From Butyricicoccus sp. (lineage in GTDB: Bacteria; Bacillota; Clostridia; Oscillospirales; Butyricicoccaceae), in NCBI GenBank assembly GCA_017886875.1, contig JAGHIZ010000073.1:56314-120313 (forward strand): DNA of 64,000 bases, given 5' to 3'. The notes beneath the pieces are model-generated. The model searched no databases, was not told the origin of the DNA, and worked only from the letters and a program-made list of their open reading frames with translations. Below, piece by piece: positions 8,791 to 19,501 of the stretch (its first letter is position 1; every line of letters begins with the position of its first letter). The translations under genes were made by a program, and so were the position numbers.

Positions 8791-9840
8791 ATGAAAACTA
8801 AGCAAATTAAAGTTGGTAATGTGTTAATCGGTGGCGGTGCACCTATTGTTATACAGTCTATGACAAATACAGATACAAGAGATGCAAAAGCTACACTAAA
8901 ACAGATAAATGAGCTTTATAATGCAGGTTGTCAGATTGCAAGATGTGCTGTACCTGATATGACAGCAGCTCATGCACTTGGTGAAATCTGCGAAAAATCA
9001 CCTATTCCAGTGGTTGCTGATATACATTTTGATTATCGTTTAGCACTTGAGTCTATTGCAGCAGGTGTACAAAAAGTACGTATTAACCCTGGAAACATAG
9101 GCTCAGATGACAGAGTTAAGGCGGTTGTTGATGCGGCTAGAGCTAAAAATATACCAATTAGAATTGGTGTAAATTCTGGTTCTGTTGAGAAAGAAATTTT
9201 AGCTAAATATGGTTCGCCAACTCCTGAAGCACTTGTTGAGTCTGCACTTTATCATGCAAGCCTTTTAGAAAAATTTGATTTTACAGATATCTGTTTATCT
9301 ATGAAATCATCTTCCGTACCTTATACTATGAAAGCTTATCAGCTTGCAAGTGAAAAAACAGATTATCCACTTCATTTAGGCGTCACTGAAGCAGGTACTG
9401 AATATATGGGCACAATTAAATCAGCGGCTGGTATAGGTGGGCTGTTAGCTCTTGGTATAGGTGACACAATTAGAGTTTCTCTAACTGATGACCCTGTAAA
9501 AGAAATCTATGCAGCTAAGGCTATTTTAAAAGCTGTTGGACTTCATGAAGATGGTGTTCAAGTTGTATCTTGTCCAACATGTGGCAGAACAAGAATTGAT
9601 TTAATTGAAATCGCCAAAGAGGTTGAACAGAAAGTAGCTGGCATTAAGGGCAAAAAACTAAAAGTTGCCGTTATGGGTTGTGCGGTAAATGGTCCAGGAG
9701 AAGCTAGAGAAGCTGACCTTGGTATTGCAGGCGGTGACGGCGTAGGACTTATATTTAAAAAAGGTGAAGTTATAAAAAAAGTGCCACAAGCTGAGCTTGT
9801 AAATGCACTTATGGACGAAATTAATAAATTTAAGGAGTAA
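8791..9840 (+). CDS. ispG: 4-hydroxy-3-methylbut-2-enyl diphosphate synthase
   Basis: 349 residues, the bacterial form without the plant insert. IspG reductively opens methylerythritol cyclodiphosphate to HMBPP and uses a [4Fe-4S] cluster. The three cluster cysteines are visible as C261 and C264 (VSCPTCGRTRIDL) and C297 (MGCAVNGPGEA), with the conserved Glu304 in the same motif. It is the second MEP-pathway enzyme in this operon. GAAGG stands 7 bases before the ATG. Confidence 0.97.
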   Translation: MKTKQIKVGNVLIGGGAPIVIQSMTNTDTRDAKATLKQINELYNAGCQIARCAVPDMTAAHALGEICEKSPIPVVADIHFDYRLALESIAAGVQKVRINPGNIGSDDRVKAVVDAARAKNIPIRIGVNSGSVEKEILAKYGSPTPEALVESALYHASLLEKFDFTDICLSMKSSSVPYTMKAYQLASEKTDYPLHLGVTEAGTEYMGTIKSAAGIGGLLALGIGDTIRVSLTDDPVKEIYAAKAILKAVGLHEDGVQVVSCPTCGRTRIDLIEIAKEVEQKVAGIKGKKLKVAVMGCAVNGPGEAREADLGIAGGDGVGLIFKKGEVIKKVPQAELVNALMDEINKFKE

Positions 9841-9842
9841 GC

Positions 9843-12800
9843 ATGACAAAAGGTTTAACTGATTTGTTTGACCAATGTGAGCTTAATGAAACCGAAAGAG
9901 CGTACTTTGAACAAGGTCAAGTACGCTCTTTAGCAATCAGTGCAGATAAAAAAACTATGATTTGTCAAGTTGGTTTTAATGAAATCGTGCCTATAAGCTC
10001 ACTAAGTGAAATAGAAAAAAATATTGCCAAAACTTATAATATAAATCGTATGCGTATTTCTCCACGCTACACACTTGATACTCTTACACAGCCTTATATA
10101 AACACTCTAAAGGAACGTGTTTTAATGGAAATTCCATCTGCTTGTGGTTTGCTTGCCGATAGTAAATGGACAGTTAATGATAATGCTCTTGAGATAAGTA
10201 TGAGTGAGTCGGCAAAAGAACATCTAAAAATACAAATTCACAATATGAGTGAACGTATATATGCAGAAACAGGGCTTGATATCAAAGTAAATGCGGTTGA
10301 AATTGATGATGAAACTGCAAAAAAACTGATTAAAACTCAAAATGAGGATAGAGAGCAAATTTTAAAGCAGGTATCACAAAATTTACCTACAAAACCAATA
10401 GAGCATAAAAAGGCTGAAAAGCAAGCTAAATCATCTGATAATAAAACATATCATCGTCAGAAAATGCAAAAAGTTTCTGATGAAGATTTAATTTATGGTA
10501 AACTATATTCAGAAAAAACTATTGCTATCCGTGATGCTATGAATGAACACGGTCAAGTTACTATTGAGGGTGAAATTTTCCTTGTTGACCATAGAGAAAT
10601 TAGTTCTAAAAAAACAGGCAAAGAGTGGGTTAAGCTCGCTTTTGATATTACAGATAATACTAATTCTGTGCGTGTAAGTAAGTTTTTATCTAAAGAGCAA
10701 GCTGAACCTATTATTCCGCTTATTAAAACAGGCAGTTATATAATGATACAAGGTAAAGTAACTTATGATACTTATGAAAAAGAAAGCATTATAGAGCCAA
10801 CTGGAATTATGAAAGCCAAAAAGAAAATACGCATGGATAAAGCAGATAAAAAGCGTGTAGAACTGCATTTACACACAAATATGAGTGCAATGGACGGTAT
10901 AGCGTCCACAAAAGCACTTATGAGCAGAGCTAAACTCTGGGAGCACCCTGCAATCGCTATAACTGACCATGGAGTTGTTCAGGCTTATCCAGATGCTATG
11001 CATGCAGTAGAACGAAATAAAATTGATATTAAAGTGCTTTATGGTGTAGAAGCTTATTATGTAAATGATGCGGCTAGTGTTTCGGTTGTTCGTGGTTCAG
11101 GTGATGCACCTCTTAGAGGTGAAGCTATTGTTTTTGACCTTGAAACAACAGGTTTAAAACCTGCACAAGAAGAAATAACAGAAATCGCTGCGGTTTTAGT
11201 GCGTGATGGTCAAATTATTGACTCTTTCCAAAGCTATGTAAATCCACATAAACCTATACCAAAAGAGATTACTGAGCTTACAGGTATTAGTGATGAAACT
11301 GTAAGAGATGCACCAGAATTAAGTGATGCACTTGATAGATTTTTAAATTTTGCAGGTAATAGACCGCTTATTGCTCACAATGCAGGGTTTGATATGTCAT
11401 TTTTAAATGCAGCTTGTAAAAGGCTTAATATTGAGCGTGAATTTACTTATATAGATACGCTGGAAATGAGTAGAATTTTACTTCCTGACTTGGGGAGATA
11501 TAAACTCAATATTTTAGCAAAAGAGCTTGCAGTGGGACCTTTTGAACACCATAGAGCTAGTGAAGATGCAACTGTGCTTGCTAAAATATGGTGCAAGCTC
11601 ATAGACAAGTTGTGTATAGAATATAATGCAGTTAATATCTCCGATATAAACCCGCTACTTGCTGGTATACGTGATAAAAGCGGTTCACTTAAAAACTTAA
11701 AGCGACATCATTTTATTATCTTGGTTAAAAATCGTGAGGGACTAAGAAACCTTTACAAGCTAATCTCTTATAGCTTTTTAAATCATTTCTATAAAAAGCC
11801 ACTAATGCCACGCTCTGAGCTTATAAAGCATAGAGAGGGTTTAATATTTGGTTCTGCATGTGAAGCGGGTGAACTTTATCATGCACTAATTGAGGGTGCA
11901 GAGTGGGACGAGCTTAAAAGAATAGCATCTTTTTATGATTATTTGGAAATTCAGCCAATAGCAAATAATAGATTTTTAGTGGAAAAAGGTACGGTTAGCG
12001 ATGATGAAGAACTGAGAAATTTAAACCGTAAAATTTTAAAGCTTGCTGATGAACTTGGTAATCCTTGTTGTGCAACTGGTGATGTACATTTCTTAGAGCC
12101 AGAAGATGAAGTTTTTAGACGTATTCTTATGGCAGGTCAGGGATTTTCTGATGCAGATAAACAAGCACCATTATATTTAAAAACAACAGATGAAATGCTT
12201 GAAGAATTTGCATATTTAGGTGAAGATAGAGCTTATGAGGTTGTTGTAACTAACACAAATAAAATTGCTGATATGTGTGAAGATGTACGACCTGTACCAA
12301 AAGAAAACTATCCGCCTAAAATTGATGGTGCAGAAGATGACCTTCGCAATATGAGCTATGAAAAAGCAAAAAGAATTTATGGTGACCCTATGCCAGAAGT
12401 AGTGCAAAAACGTCTTGATAGAGAACTTAACTCAATTATCAGTAATGGTTATGCGGTTATGTATATTATCGCACAAAAGCTAGTTACAAAATCGCTTGCA
12501 GATGGCTATTTAGTGGGTTCTCGTGGTTCGGTAGGTTCATCTTTTGCGGCTTTTACTTCTGATATCACAGAAGTTAATTCACTTGCTGCTCATTATCTTT
12601 GTCCAGATGATAAATATGTTGAATGGCATGATGAATATTCTTGTGGCGTGGATTTACCAGATAAGTTATGTCCAAACTGTGGAAAACCACTTACTAAACA
12701 AGGCTTTGCTATTCCATTTGAAACATTTTTAGGTTTTGAGGGCGATAAAGTGCCAGATATTGACCTTAATTTTTCAGGTGAATATCAGCCTAGAATACAC

Positions 12801-14189
12801 AAATATACAGGTGAGCTTTTTGGACATGACCATGTTTTTAGAGCGGGTACAATAGGCACTGTTGCAGAAAAAACTGCATATGGTTATGTTAAAAAATATA
12901 TGGAAGAAAGAGGTATAACCTGTTCAAGAGCTGAAGAAAATCGACTTACAGCAGGTTGTACAGGTGTTAGAAGAACTTCAGGTCAGCACCCAGGGGGAAT
13001 AGTAGTTGTGCCTAGAGAGGTTGAAATCTATGATTTTTGCCCTGTACAGCACCCAGCAGATGACCCAAATTCCGATATTATAACAACTCATTTTGATTAT
13101 CACTCAATAGATGAAAATTTACTAAAACTTGATGAACTTGGACATGATGACCCGACAATTATTCGTCATATGCAGGATTTAACTGGAGTTTATGCACAGC
13201 AAATACCATTAGATGACCCTGATGTTATGAGCCTTTTTACATCTAATAAAGCACTTAAATATATTGATAATGCACCAGATGCTATTTTAGGTGATTTAGG
13301 TTGTTTAGCTGTGCCAGAATTTGGTACAAAATTTGTGCGTGGCATGGTAAGCGAAACTAAACCGACAACTTTTGCAGAGCTTGTTTCTATTTCTGGTTTG
13401 TCACATGGTACTGATGTATGGTTAGGCAATGCACAAGATTTAGTTCATCAAGGTATTGGACTTGCAGATTGTATTTGTTGTCGTGATGATATTATGAACT
13501 ATTTAATTTTAAAGGGTGTTGAGCCTAAACTCAGCTTTACTATTATGGAATCTGTGCGTAAGGGAAAAGGCTTAAAGCCAGAATGGGAAACCGCTATGAG
13601 AGCACAGCAAGTTCCAGAATGGTATATAGACTCATGTAAAAAAATCAAATATATGTTCCCAAAAGCTCATGCGGTAGCTTATGTTATGATGGCTTTTAGA
13701 ATTGCTTGGTTTAAGGTGCATAAGCCTTTAGCATTTTATTCAGCTTATTTCTCAATTCGTGCAAAGGGTTTTGATGCTTCATGTATGATTTTAGGTGATG
13801 AAGTTTGTATGAATAAAATCAGAGAACTTCAAAAAAAAGAGAGAGAAAAAACAATAACCGCAGCTGAAAAAGAAACTCAAACAACGCTTGAAGTTGTGCA
13901 TGAATTTTATAGACGTGGATTTAAATTTGAGCCTATGGATATATATAAATCTGATGCAACTATGTTTAGAGTTACAGAAAATGGACTTATTCCGCCTTTT
14001 ACATCAATGCCAGGGGTAGGAGAGCAAGCGGCACAAAATATAGTTGAAGAACGTAAAAACGGTAAATTCTTATCGTCTGAAGAACTGATTGTTAGATGTA
14101 ATAAAGTTTCAAAATCTGTTGTTGATACCTTGAAAGAAATTGGTGCACTTGGCAATATGCCAAAGTCCACACAAATAAGCCTATTTTAA
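9843..14189 (+). CDS. polC: DNA polymerase III subunit alpha, PolC type
   Basis: 1448 residues, full length for the Gram-positive replicative polymerase. Order of parts: N-terminal domain (to about 190), OB fold (about 235-325), PHP start HLHTNMSAMDGI near 341, the DnaQ-like 3'-5' exonuclease inserted from about 430 (VFDLETTGL, later HNAGFDMSFLNA), the rest of PHP, the zinc knuckle (CPDD...CGVDLPDKLCPNCG, near 919-945), and the palm with PDIDLNFSGEYQ near 971. It is the proofreading leading-strand polymerase. It begins two bases after ispG. Confidence 0.97.
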   Translation: MTKGLTDLFDQCELNETERAYFEQGQVRSLAISADKKTMICQVGFNEIVPISSLSEIEKNIAKTYNINRMRISPRYTLDTLTQPYINTLKERVLMEIPSACGLLADSKWTVNDNALEISMSESAKEHLKIQIHNMSERIYAETGLDIKVNAVEIDDETAKKLIKTQNEDREQILKQVSQNLPTKPIEHKKAEKQAKSSDNKTYHRQKMQKVSDEDLIYGKLYSEKTIAIRDAMNEHGQVTIEGEIFLVDHREISSKKTGKEWVKLAFDITDNTNSVRVSKFLSKEQAEPIIPLIKTGSYIMIQGKVTYDTYEKESIIEPTGIMKAKKKIRMDKADKKRVELHLHTNMSAMDGIASTKALMSRAKLWEHPAIAITDHGVVQAYPDAMHAVERNKIDIKVLYGVEAYYVNDAASVSVVRGSGDAPLRGEAIVFDLETTGLKPAQEEITEIAAVLVRDGQIIDSFQSYVNPHKPIPKEITELTGISDETVRDAPELSDALDRFLNFAGNRPLIAHNAGFDMSFLNAACKRLNIEREFTYIDTLEMSRILLPDLGRYKLNILAKELAVGPFEHHRASEDATVLAKIWCKLIDKLCIEYNAVNISDINPLLAGIRDKSGSLKNLKRHHFIILVKNREGLRNLYKLISYSFLNHFYKKPLMPRSELIKHREGLIFGSACEAGELYHALIEGAEWDELKRIASFYDYLEIQPIANNRFLVEKGTVSDDEELRNLNRKILKLADELGNPCCATGDVHFLEPEDEVFRRILMAGQGFSDADKQAPLYLKTTDEMLEEFAYLGEDRAYEVVVTNTNKIADMCEDVRPVPKENYPPKIDGAEDDLRNMSYEKAKRIYGDPMPEVVQKRLDRELNSIISNGYAVMYIIAQKLVTKSLADGYLVGSRGSVGSSFAAFTSDITEVNSLAAHYLCPDDKYVEWHDEYSCGVDLPDKLCPNCGKPLTKQGFAIPFETFLGFEGDKVPDIDLNFSGEYQPRIHKYTGELFGHDHVFRAGTIGTVAEKTAYGYVKKYMEERGITCSRAEENRLTAGCTGVRRTSGQHPGGIVVVPREVEIYDFCPVQHPADDPNSDIITTHFDYHSIDENLLKLDELGHDDPTIIRHMQDLTGVYAQQIPLDDPDVMSLFTSNKALKYIDNAPDAILGDLGCLAVPEFGTKFVRGMVSETKPTTFAELVSISGLSHGTDVWLGNAQDLVHQGIGLADCICCRDDIMNYLILKGVEPKLSFTIMESVRKGKGLKPEWETAMRAQQVPEWYIDSCKKIKYMFPKAHAVAYVMMAFRIAWFKVHKPLAFYSAYFSIRAKGFDASCMILGDEVCMNKIRELQKKEREKTITAAEKETQTTLEVVHEFYRRGFKFEPMDIYKSDATMFRVTENGLIPPFTSMPGVGEQAAQNIVEERKNGKFLSSEELIVRCNKVSKSVVDTLKEIGALGNMPKSTQISLF

Positions 14190-14201
14190 GGGGGGTTTTA
14201 T

Positions 14202-14534
14202 ATGGCAAAGTATGAAAAATATTTTACTGGTCATTTTGACACTGTGCTTTCACAGCTACATAATACTGTAATCAATGGAAGTATGTCTGCAAGTTATGAA
14301 GATGGCTCAAGCTGGACAAATGGTGAAGTTAGGTGTGCAGTTAGAGTTTATGAAAGATATAGTATGGTAGGTAGTAGCAGAGTAAGTATGAATTTAACAC
14401 TTGTAGGTAATGGAAATAATTTATTTTTAAGTGCAATCACATCTGGAGGAAGTCAAGCAGTTTTATTTAAAATAAATACATTGGGAGAAGAAGCTTTTTT
14501 AAAATGTATTGAGGAGTTTATGCAGCAATATTAG
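14202..14534 (+). CDS. small conserved hypothetical protein (DUF6054-like)
   Basis: 110 residues, no signal peptide and no membrane segment. The pattern GSMSASYEDGS, VRCAVRVYERYS, MNLTLVGNGNNLFLSAI resembles a small Clostridia family that I recall as DUF6054. I am not certain of that number, and no function is known to me. It begins 12 bases after polC with a strong GGGGGG-type site, so it may ride on the polC transcript. It is followed by the promoter of the his operon, so it is not likely to be part of it. Confidence 0.65.
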   Translation: MAKYEKYFTGHFDTVLSQLHNTVINGSMSASYEDGSSWTNGEVRCAVRVYERYSMVGSSRVSMNLTLVGNGNNLFLSAITSGGSQAVLFKINTLGEEAFLKCIEEFMQQY

Positions 14535-14554
14535 TCATAAATTTACAGTAACAC

Positions 14555-14583
14555 TTGACATTCACAAGATAATGTGTTAACAT
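14555..14583 (+). promoter_or_regulatory. putative promoter of the his operon
   Basis: TTGACA at 14555-14560, 17-base spacer, TAACAT at 14578-14583. The first his start codon is 43 bases further on. The leader is too short for a histidine attenuator or a T-box. Confidence 0.6.
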
Positions 14584-14625
14584 TTTAGCATGATAAAATG
14601 AGATTTATAAAGGAGTATATAAACC

Positions 14626-16263
14626 ATGAACCGTTACCGAATTTCTACACCAGAGGGAACTAGAGATTTATTATTTTCATCTTGTAAGGCGTTAAGACAA
14701 ACTGAAAATACTATACGTGAAACTCTTGAAAATAGAGGTTATAGCGAAATTATTACACCTGCTGTTGAATATTATGATGTATTTGCTCAGGCTAACCCTA
14801 ATTTAGACCAAGAGAATATGCTTAAAATTATAGATAAGTCGGGTAGAATTTGTGTTGCTAGACCAGATAACACAACCCCTATTGCTAGAATTGCTGCAAC
14901 TCGTCTTGATGATGAAACTTTTCCAGTTCGTCTTTATTATAGTCAAAAGGTATTTCGCTCGGTTTCAGCTGGTCACGGTCATCGTGGTGAATTTTTACAA
15001 ATCGGTGCAGAGCTTATTGGTGCTGATGGTTTAGAAGCTGATATTGATATCGTTTCTGCCGCTTTTGAAACTCTTAAAAATGCGGGTGCAACTGAGTTCC
15101 GTTTGGAACTAGGTCATGCAGAAATTTATAAGGCTCTTATCGCTGCACTAGATGTCGATGAGCAAACAGCCGAGAGCATTCGCAGACTTATTGAAAATAA
15201 GTCATTTGCGGCTCTCGGCGATATGTTAGCACCTTACCGACTAAAGCCAGAGGCGAAAGCACTTTGTGCTATGCCTCAGCTTTTCGGCGGTGTAGAAGTG
15301 CTAGATGAGGTTGAAATGCTCACTGGTAATGTGCGTGTTTTGGGTGCAGTTGCTTATCTTCGCAGACTTTATTCAGCACTTGATAAAGCTGGTTTTGGTG
15401 GAGAAATTATGATTGACCTTGGTTTAGTGCATGAAATGGACTACTATACAGGTATTATGTTTAGAGGTTATGTAGGTGGTGCAGGTACTGTTATTGTATC
15501 TGGTGGACGTTATAATGCTCTATGTGCTAAATTCGGCAGAGATTTACCTGCTGGCGGTTTTGGTGTAGATGTTGAAAATCTTGCACAGCTCAAAGATGAG
15601 GCAGATACAAAACAACGTAATTCTGTTAGAATAGCATTAACCAAAGGTAGACTGGAAAAGAAAACACTTTCTTTCCTAAAAAAAGCCGGTTATGACACAT
15701 CAGAGCTTGAAGTAGGCTCACGAAAACTTATCTTTACTTTGCCTAACACTAATATTGAAATTGTGCTTGCAAAAGCCGCTGATGTTATAACTTATGTTGA
15801 ACATGGTGTATGTGATATGGGTGTCGTTGGTAAAGATACTATTATGGAAAAAGGCGGCTCTTTCTATGAGATGGTTGACCTTGGTTTCGGTAAATGTCGT
15901 TTTGCACTTGCAACTAAAAAGGGCAAACAGGCTTATGGTGGATATAAAACCCCTGTAATCGCTACTAAATACCCAAATGTTACAAAGGCATTTTTCCATA
16001 AGAAAAACCTTGATGTTGAAACCATAAAAATTGAAGGCTCGGTTGAGCTTGCACCACTTTTAGAGCTTGCAGATGCTATTGTTGATATTGTAGAAACAGG
16101 CTCTACATTAAAGGAAAATGGTCTGGAAGTTATAGAAGATGTTGCACCTATTTCTGCTCGTGTTATTGTAAACCTTGCAAGTGCTAAAATGAAGAAAAAT
16201 GATATTAAACAGATTATAGATGCACTTGAAAACGGCAGAAAAGCGGAAAGTGAGGATAAATAA
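14626..16263 (+). CDS. hisZG: HisZ-HisG fusion: ATP phosphoribosyltransferase regulatory and catalytic parts
   Basis: 545 residues in one uninterrupted frame. Residues 1 to about 325 are HisZ, a histidyl-tRNA synthetase paralogue (TPEGTRDLLF, VARPDNTTPIARIAA, MDYYTGIMFRGY). From about 331 the sequence is a complete short-form HisG (VRIALTKGRLEKKT, DMGVVGKDTIMEKG, ADAIVDIVETGSTLKENGL). The enzyme joins ATP and PRPP in the first step of histidine synthesis; short HisG proteins need HisZ for activity and feedback. They are normally two separate genes, so the fusion fixes their ratio. There is no stop or frameshift at the junction. The linker is about 10 polar residues (DEADTKQRN). Confidence 0.93.
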   Translation: MNRYRISTPEGTRDLLFSSCKALRQTENTIRETLENRGYSEIITPAVEYYDVFAQANPNLDQENMLKIIDKSGRICVARPDNTTPIARIAATRLDDETFPVRLYYSQKVFRSVSAGHGHRGEFLQIGAELIGADGLEADIDIVSAAFETLKNAGATEFRLELGHAEIYKALIAALDVDEQTAESIRRLIENKSFAALGDMLAPYRLKPEAKALCAMPQLFGGVEVLDEVEMLTGNVRVLGAVAYLRRLYSALDKAGFGGEIMIDLGLVHEMDYYTGIMFRGYVGGAGTVIVSGGRYNALCAKFGRDLPAGGFGVDVENLAQLKDEADTKQRNSVRIALTKGRLEKKTLSFLKKAGYDTSELEVGSRKLIFTLPNTNIEIVLAKAADVITYVEHGVCDMGVVGKDTIMEKGGSFYEMVDLGFGKCRFALATKKGKQAYGGYKTPVIATKYPNVTKAFFHKKNLDVETIKIEGSVELAPLLELADAIVDIVETGSTLKENGLEVIEDVAPISARVIVNLASAKMKKNDIKQIIDALENGRKAESEDK

Positions 16264-17559
16264 ATGTTTTTGCAAACTGTGGCTGCAGATGGTAATAAAG
16301 AACAGCAAATCTTAAATCAAATGAAACAAAGAGCGAGTGAAACTCGTACAGATATAGAGAATATTGTTAAAAGCATTATGGACGATGTTCGCAAAAATGG
16401 TTTAGATGCAGTAGAAAAATATTCTTTACAGTTTGATAAAACTAAGCCTTATATTATTGAGCAAAGTGTTATAGATAAGGCATATAATGAATGTAAACCA
16501 GAACTTCGTACAGCTTTAGAACGTGCGGCAGAAAATATTAGTGACTATCATAAACAAATGATGGTTAAAACTTGGGAATATGAACGTGCAAAAGGTGCTG
16601 TTTTAGGTCAAACAGTTAGAGGACTTCATAAAGTGGGTTTATATGTCCCTGGAGGAACTGCGGCTTATCCATCAAGCGTACTTATGAATGCAATTCCTGC
16701 AAAAGTAGCGGGTGTAGGCGAACTTATTATGGTTACACCTCCAACTGAAAATTTATCTATTGAGGTTTTAACTGCTGCAAAAATCGCAGGAGTTGACAAA
16801 GTAATTGCAGTTGGTGGAACTCAAGCAATCGCTGCACTGACTTACGGTGCAGGTTTTATTCCTCAAGTTGATAAAATCGTTGGACCTGGTAATGCATTTG
16901 TAGCAGCAGCTAAAAAAATGGCTTTTGGTACAGTTGATATTGATATGATTGCAGGTCCATCAGAGGTACTTGTAATTGCCGACCATACAGCAAATCCAAC
17001 ATATGTTGCAGCTGATTTACTTAGCCAAGCAGAGCATGATAAATTGGCATCTTGTTTATTATTAACCGACTCTATGGCACAGGCTCAGGCGATTTCATGC
17101 GAGATGGAACGCATGGGCAAAACTATGCCACGTTGGGATATAATAAAAGAGAGCGTTCAAAATTATGGCTGTGCTATTGTTGTTGAAGAACTAACAGACG
17201 CTTGCAAACTTGCAAATCAAATTGCTCCAGAGCATTTGGAGGTTTGCACAGTAGCTCCTAGAGAATTACTTCCAATGCTTAATAATGCAGGTGCAATTTT
17301 CCTCGGTTCATATTCTCCAGAACCACTTGGCGATTATATGGCTGGCCCTTGTCATGTGCTGCCTACTTCTGGTACTGCTAGATTTTTCTCTCCGCTTTCT
17401 ACTGATACATTTTTAAAGAAAACAAGTATTATTGAATATTCAGCAGAACAGTTAAAAGCGGTGTCTGACGATATTATTGCACTTGCAAACGCTGAAAAGT
17501 TAAATGCACATGCAAACAGTGTTGCAGTTCGCTTTTTGCAAGTAGAGGAGGAAAAGTAA
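16264..17559 (+). CDS. hisD: histidinol dehydrogenase
   Basis: 431 residues. HisD oxidises L-histidinol to L-histidine in two NAD+ steps with a bound zinc. Family stretches seen are [57 protein letters not shown] and APEHLEV. The ATG directly abuts the hisZG stop, so translation is probably coupled. It is placed second in the operon, as in many Firmicutes. Confidence 0.96.
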   Translation: MFLQTVAADGNKEQQILNQMKQRASETRTDIENIVKSIMDDVRKNGLDAVEKYSLQFDKTKPYIIEQSVIDKAYNECKPELRTALERAAENISDYHKQMMVKTWEYERAKGAVLGQTVRGLHKVGLYVPGGTAAYPSSVLMNAIPAKVAGVGELIMVTPPTENLSIEVLTAAKIAGVDKVIAVGGTQAIAALTYGAGFIPQVDKIVGPGNAFVAAAKKMAFGTVDIDMIAGPSEVLVIADHTANPTYVAADLLSQAEHDKLASCLLLTDSMAQAQAISCEMERMGKTMPRWDIIKESVQNYGCAIVVEELTDACKLANQIAPEHLEVCTVAPRELLPMLNNAGAIFLGSYSPEPLGDYMAGPCHVLPTSGTARFFSPLSTDTFLKKTSIIEYSAEQLKAVSDDIIALANAEKLNAHANSVAVRFLQVEEEK

Positions 17560-17560
17560 A

Positions 17561-18157
17561 ATGCCAAATATTCGCACAGAAATTAGACAATGTACAAAAT
17601 GTCGTGAAACCAAAGAAACACAGATAGCATTATACTTAAATCTTGATGGTGGCGAACGCAAAATTGAAACAGGTATAGGCTTTTTTGACCATATGTTAAA
17701 TTCTTTTGCAGTTCATAGCGGTTTTGGTTTGGCTGTAAGTTGTAAGGGTGATTTAGAAGTTGATGGTCACCATACTGTTGAAGATGTGGGCATTGTTCTT
17801 GGTCAGGCTTTTGCAAATATTTTAGGTGATAGGTCTGGTATAGCTCGTTTCGGCACAGCTTATGTACCTATGGACGAGGCTTTAGGTTTTTGCACTCTTG
17901 ATATTTCAGGTAGACCTTATTTAGTATTTGATGCACCTATGCCACAACCTATGTGTGGCAATTATGACACCTGTTTAACAGTGGAATTTATGAGAGCTTT
18001 TGCGGTTCATGCAGGTATTACTTTGCATTTAAAGAGCATGTATGGCGATAATGCACATCATATAACTGAGGCATTGTTTAAAGCTCTTGCAAGAGCTTTA
18101 AAACAAGCTGTACAACAAACAGGCGGAGAAGTTTTAAGTGCAAAGGGTGTGCTATAA
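17561..18157 (+). CDS. hisB: imidazoleglycerol-phosphate dehydratase
   Basis: 198 residues, monofunctional (no phosphatase domain). It dehydrates imidazole glycerol phosphate at a di-manganese site. The metal-binding patterns GIGFFDHMLNSFAVHSGF, DGHHTVEDVGIVLGQA and GDNAHHITEALFKALARAL are all present. Because the phosphatase half is missing, histidinol-phosphatase must be encoded elsewhere. It is one base after hisD. Confidence 0.96.
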   Translation: MPNIRTEIRQCTKCRETKETQIALYLNLDGGERKIETGIGFFDHMLNSFAVHSGFGLAVSCKGDLEVDGHHTVEDVGIVLGQAFANILGDRSGIARFGTAYVPMDEALGFCTLDISGRPYLVFDAPMPQPMCGNYDTCLTVEFMRAFAVHAGITLHLKSMYGDNAHHITEALFKALARALKQAVQQTGGEVLSAKGVL

Positions 18158-18168
18158 AGGAGGACAAT

Positions 18169-18783
18169 GTGAGTTATATTGCTGTTGTAGATTATGGTGC
18201 TGGCAACCTTATGAGTGTTGCAAACACCTTAAAATATCTTGGCTATGAAAGCCGAATTGCACAGGACACACAGACAATAGAAAATGCTGCTGGTGTAATA
18301 CTCCCTGGGGTTGGTGCATTTCCAGATGCAATGCAGGCTTTAGCTGAAAGCGGTTTAATAGACGCTGTTAAAACCGCTGCTAAGACAAAACCGTTTTTAG
18401 GTATTTGTCTTGGTATGCAAATGCTGTTTGAGTCATCTGATGAAGTTAGACAGTGCGAGGGTTTAGGCTTACTTGAAGGCAATATTTCAAGAATACAAAC
18501 CGATTTGATTTTACCTCAAATTGGTTGGAATGAGCTTGAAATACTAAGACCAAATGCACTGACTAAAGGTTTAAAAACAGGTGACCATGTTTATTTTGTA
18601 CATTCTTTTATGGCAAATCCTAAAAATAAAGAAGATTTAGCTTGTATAACTGATTATGGTACACAAGTTCCTGCTATGGTTTCAAAAAATAATCTTTTTG
18701 GCTGTCAATTTCACCCAGAAAAAAGCGGAGAAATTGGACTTAAAATTATTAAAAATTTCGTAGAACTTACAGAGGTTAAATAA
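18169..18783 (+). CDS. hisH: imidazole glycerol phosphate synthase, glutaminase subunit
   Basis: 204 residues, class I glutamine amidotransferase. It supplies ammonia to HisF. The nucleophile is in GICLGMQMLFESS and the His/Glu pair in CQFHPEKSG; DYGAGNLMSV is the N-terminal strand. The start is GTG at 18169: the ATG two bases earlier runs straight into TGA, and AAGGAGG lies upstream at a good distance. The stop overlaps hisA by one base. Confidence 0.95.
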   Translation: MSYIAVVDYGAGNLMSVANTLKYLGYESRIAQDTQTIENAAGVILPGVGAFPDAMQALAESGLIDAVKTAAKTKPFLGICLGMQMLFESSDEVRQCEGLGLLEGNISRIQTDLILPQIGWNELEILRPNALTKGLKTGDHVYFVHSFMANPKNKEDLACITDYGTQVPAMVSKNNLFGCQFHPEKSGEIGLKIIKNFVELTEVK

Positions 18784-19499
18784 TGAAAATCTTACCTGCT
18801 ATTGATTTAAAAGATGGAATGTGTGTTAGACTAAAGAAAGGCGATTATGAAACCGCACATAAGGTTGCAGAAGATGTACTTACAACCGCAAAAAGTTTTC
18901 TTGATGCGGGTGCAACCTTAATTCATATGGTCGATTTAGATGGTGCAAAAGATGGCAGCCATGCAAATTATCATGTAGTGCGTGAAGTAATAGAGAAAAC
19001 AGGTGCAAAAGTAGAGCTGGGCGGAGGTATTCGTTCTATGGAGGATATTGACGCTGTTTTAGCACTTGGCGTAAGTCGTGTTATTATAGGCTCTGCTGCT
19101 GTTAAAAATCCAGAGCTTGTTAAACAGGCTGTGGATAAGTACGGTGATAAAATCGCTGTTGGTATTGATGCACTTGGTAGAACTGTACGCACTCATGGTT
19201 GGCTTAGTGACTCAGGCGAAGATTACATAGCTTTTGCGAAGAAAATGGAAAATATGGGTGTTAAAACAATTATTTTTACCGATATTGATAAAGATGGTAT
19301 GCTTGAAGGTCCAAATTTTGAACAGCTTTCAGAGCTTAAAAATGCAGTTAAATGTGAAATTGTAGCTTCTGGCGGTGTTACAACACTTGAAGATATTGCA
19401 AAATTAAAATCACTTAAAATAGATGCAGCAATCGCAGGAAAAGCCATTTATACTGGTGCATTAGACCTAGTAAAAGCTATAAAAACAGGGGAGGAGTAA
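18783..19499 (+). CDS. hisA: phosphoribosylformimino-5-aminoimidazole carboxamide ribotide isomerase
   Basis: 238 residues, TIM barrel. HisA performs the Amadori isomerisation of ProFAR to PRFAR. It has the duplicated half-barrel phosphate sites [12 protein letters not shown] and [12 protein letters not shown], the catalytic Asp in [17 protein letters not shown] and the second in [13 protein letters not shown]. It is translationally coupled to hisH through a TAATG overlap. Confidence 0.96.
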   Translation: MKILPAIDLKDGMCVRLKKGDYETAHKVAEDVLTTAKSFLDAGATLIHMVDLDGAKDGSHANYHVVREVIEKTGAKVELGGGIRSMEDIDAVLALGVSRVIIGSAAVKNPELVKQAVDKYGDKIAVGIDALGRTVRTHGWLSDSGEDYIAFAKKMENMGVKTIIFTDIDKDGMLEGPNFEQLSELKNAVKCEIVASGGVTTLEDIAKLKSLKIDAAIAGKAIYTGALDLVKAIKTGEE

Positions 19500-19501
19500 A
19501 A

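Noticed and set aside
14535..14625. Histidine attenuator or leader peptide before the his operon
   Set aside because: The leader after the promoter is about 35 bases and carries no run of His codons.
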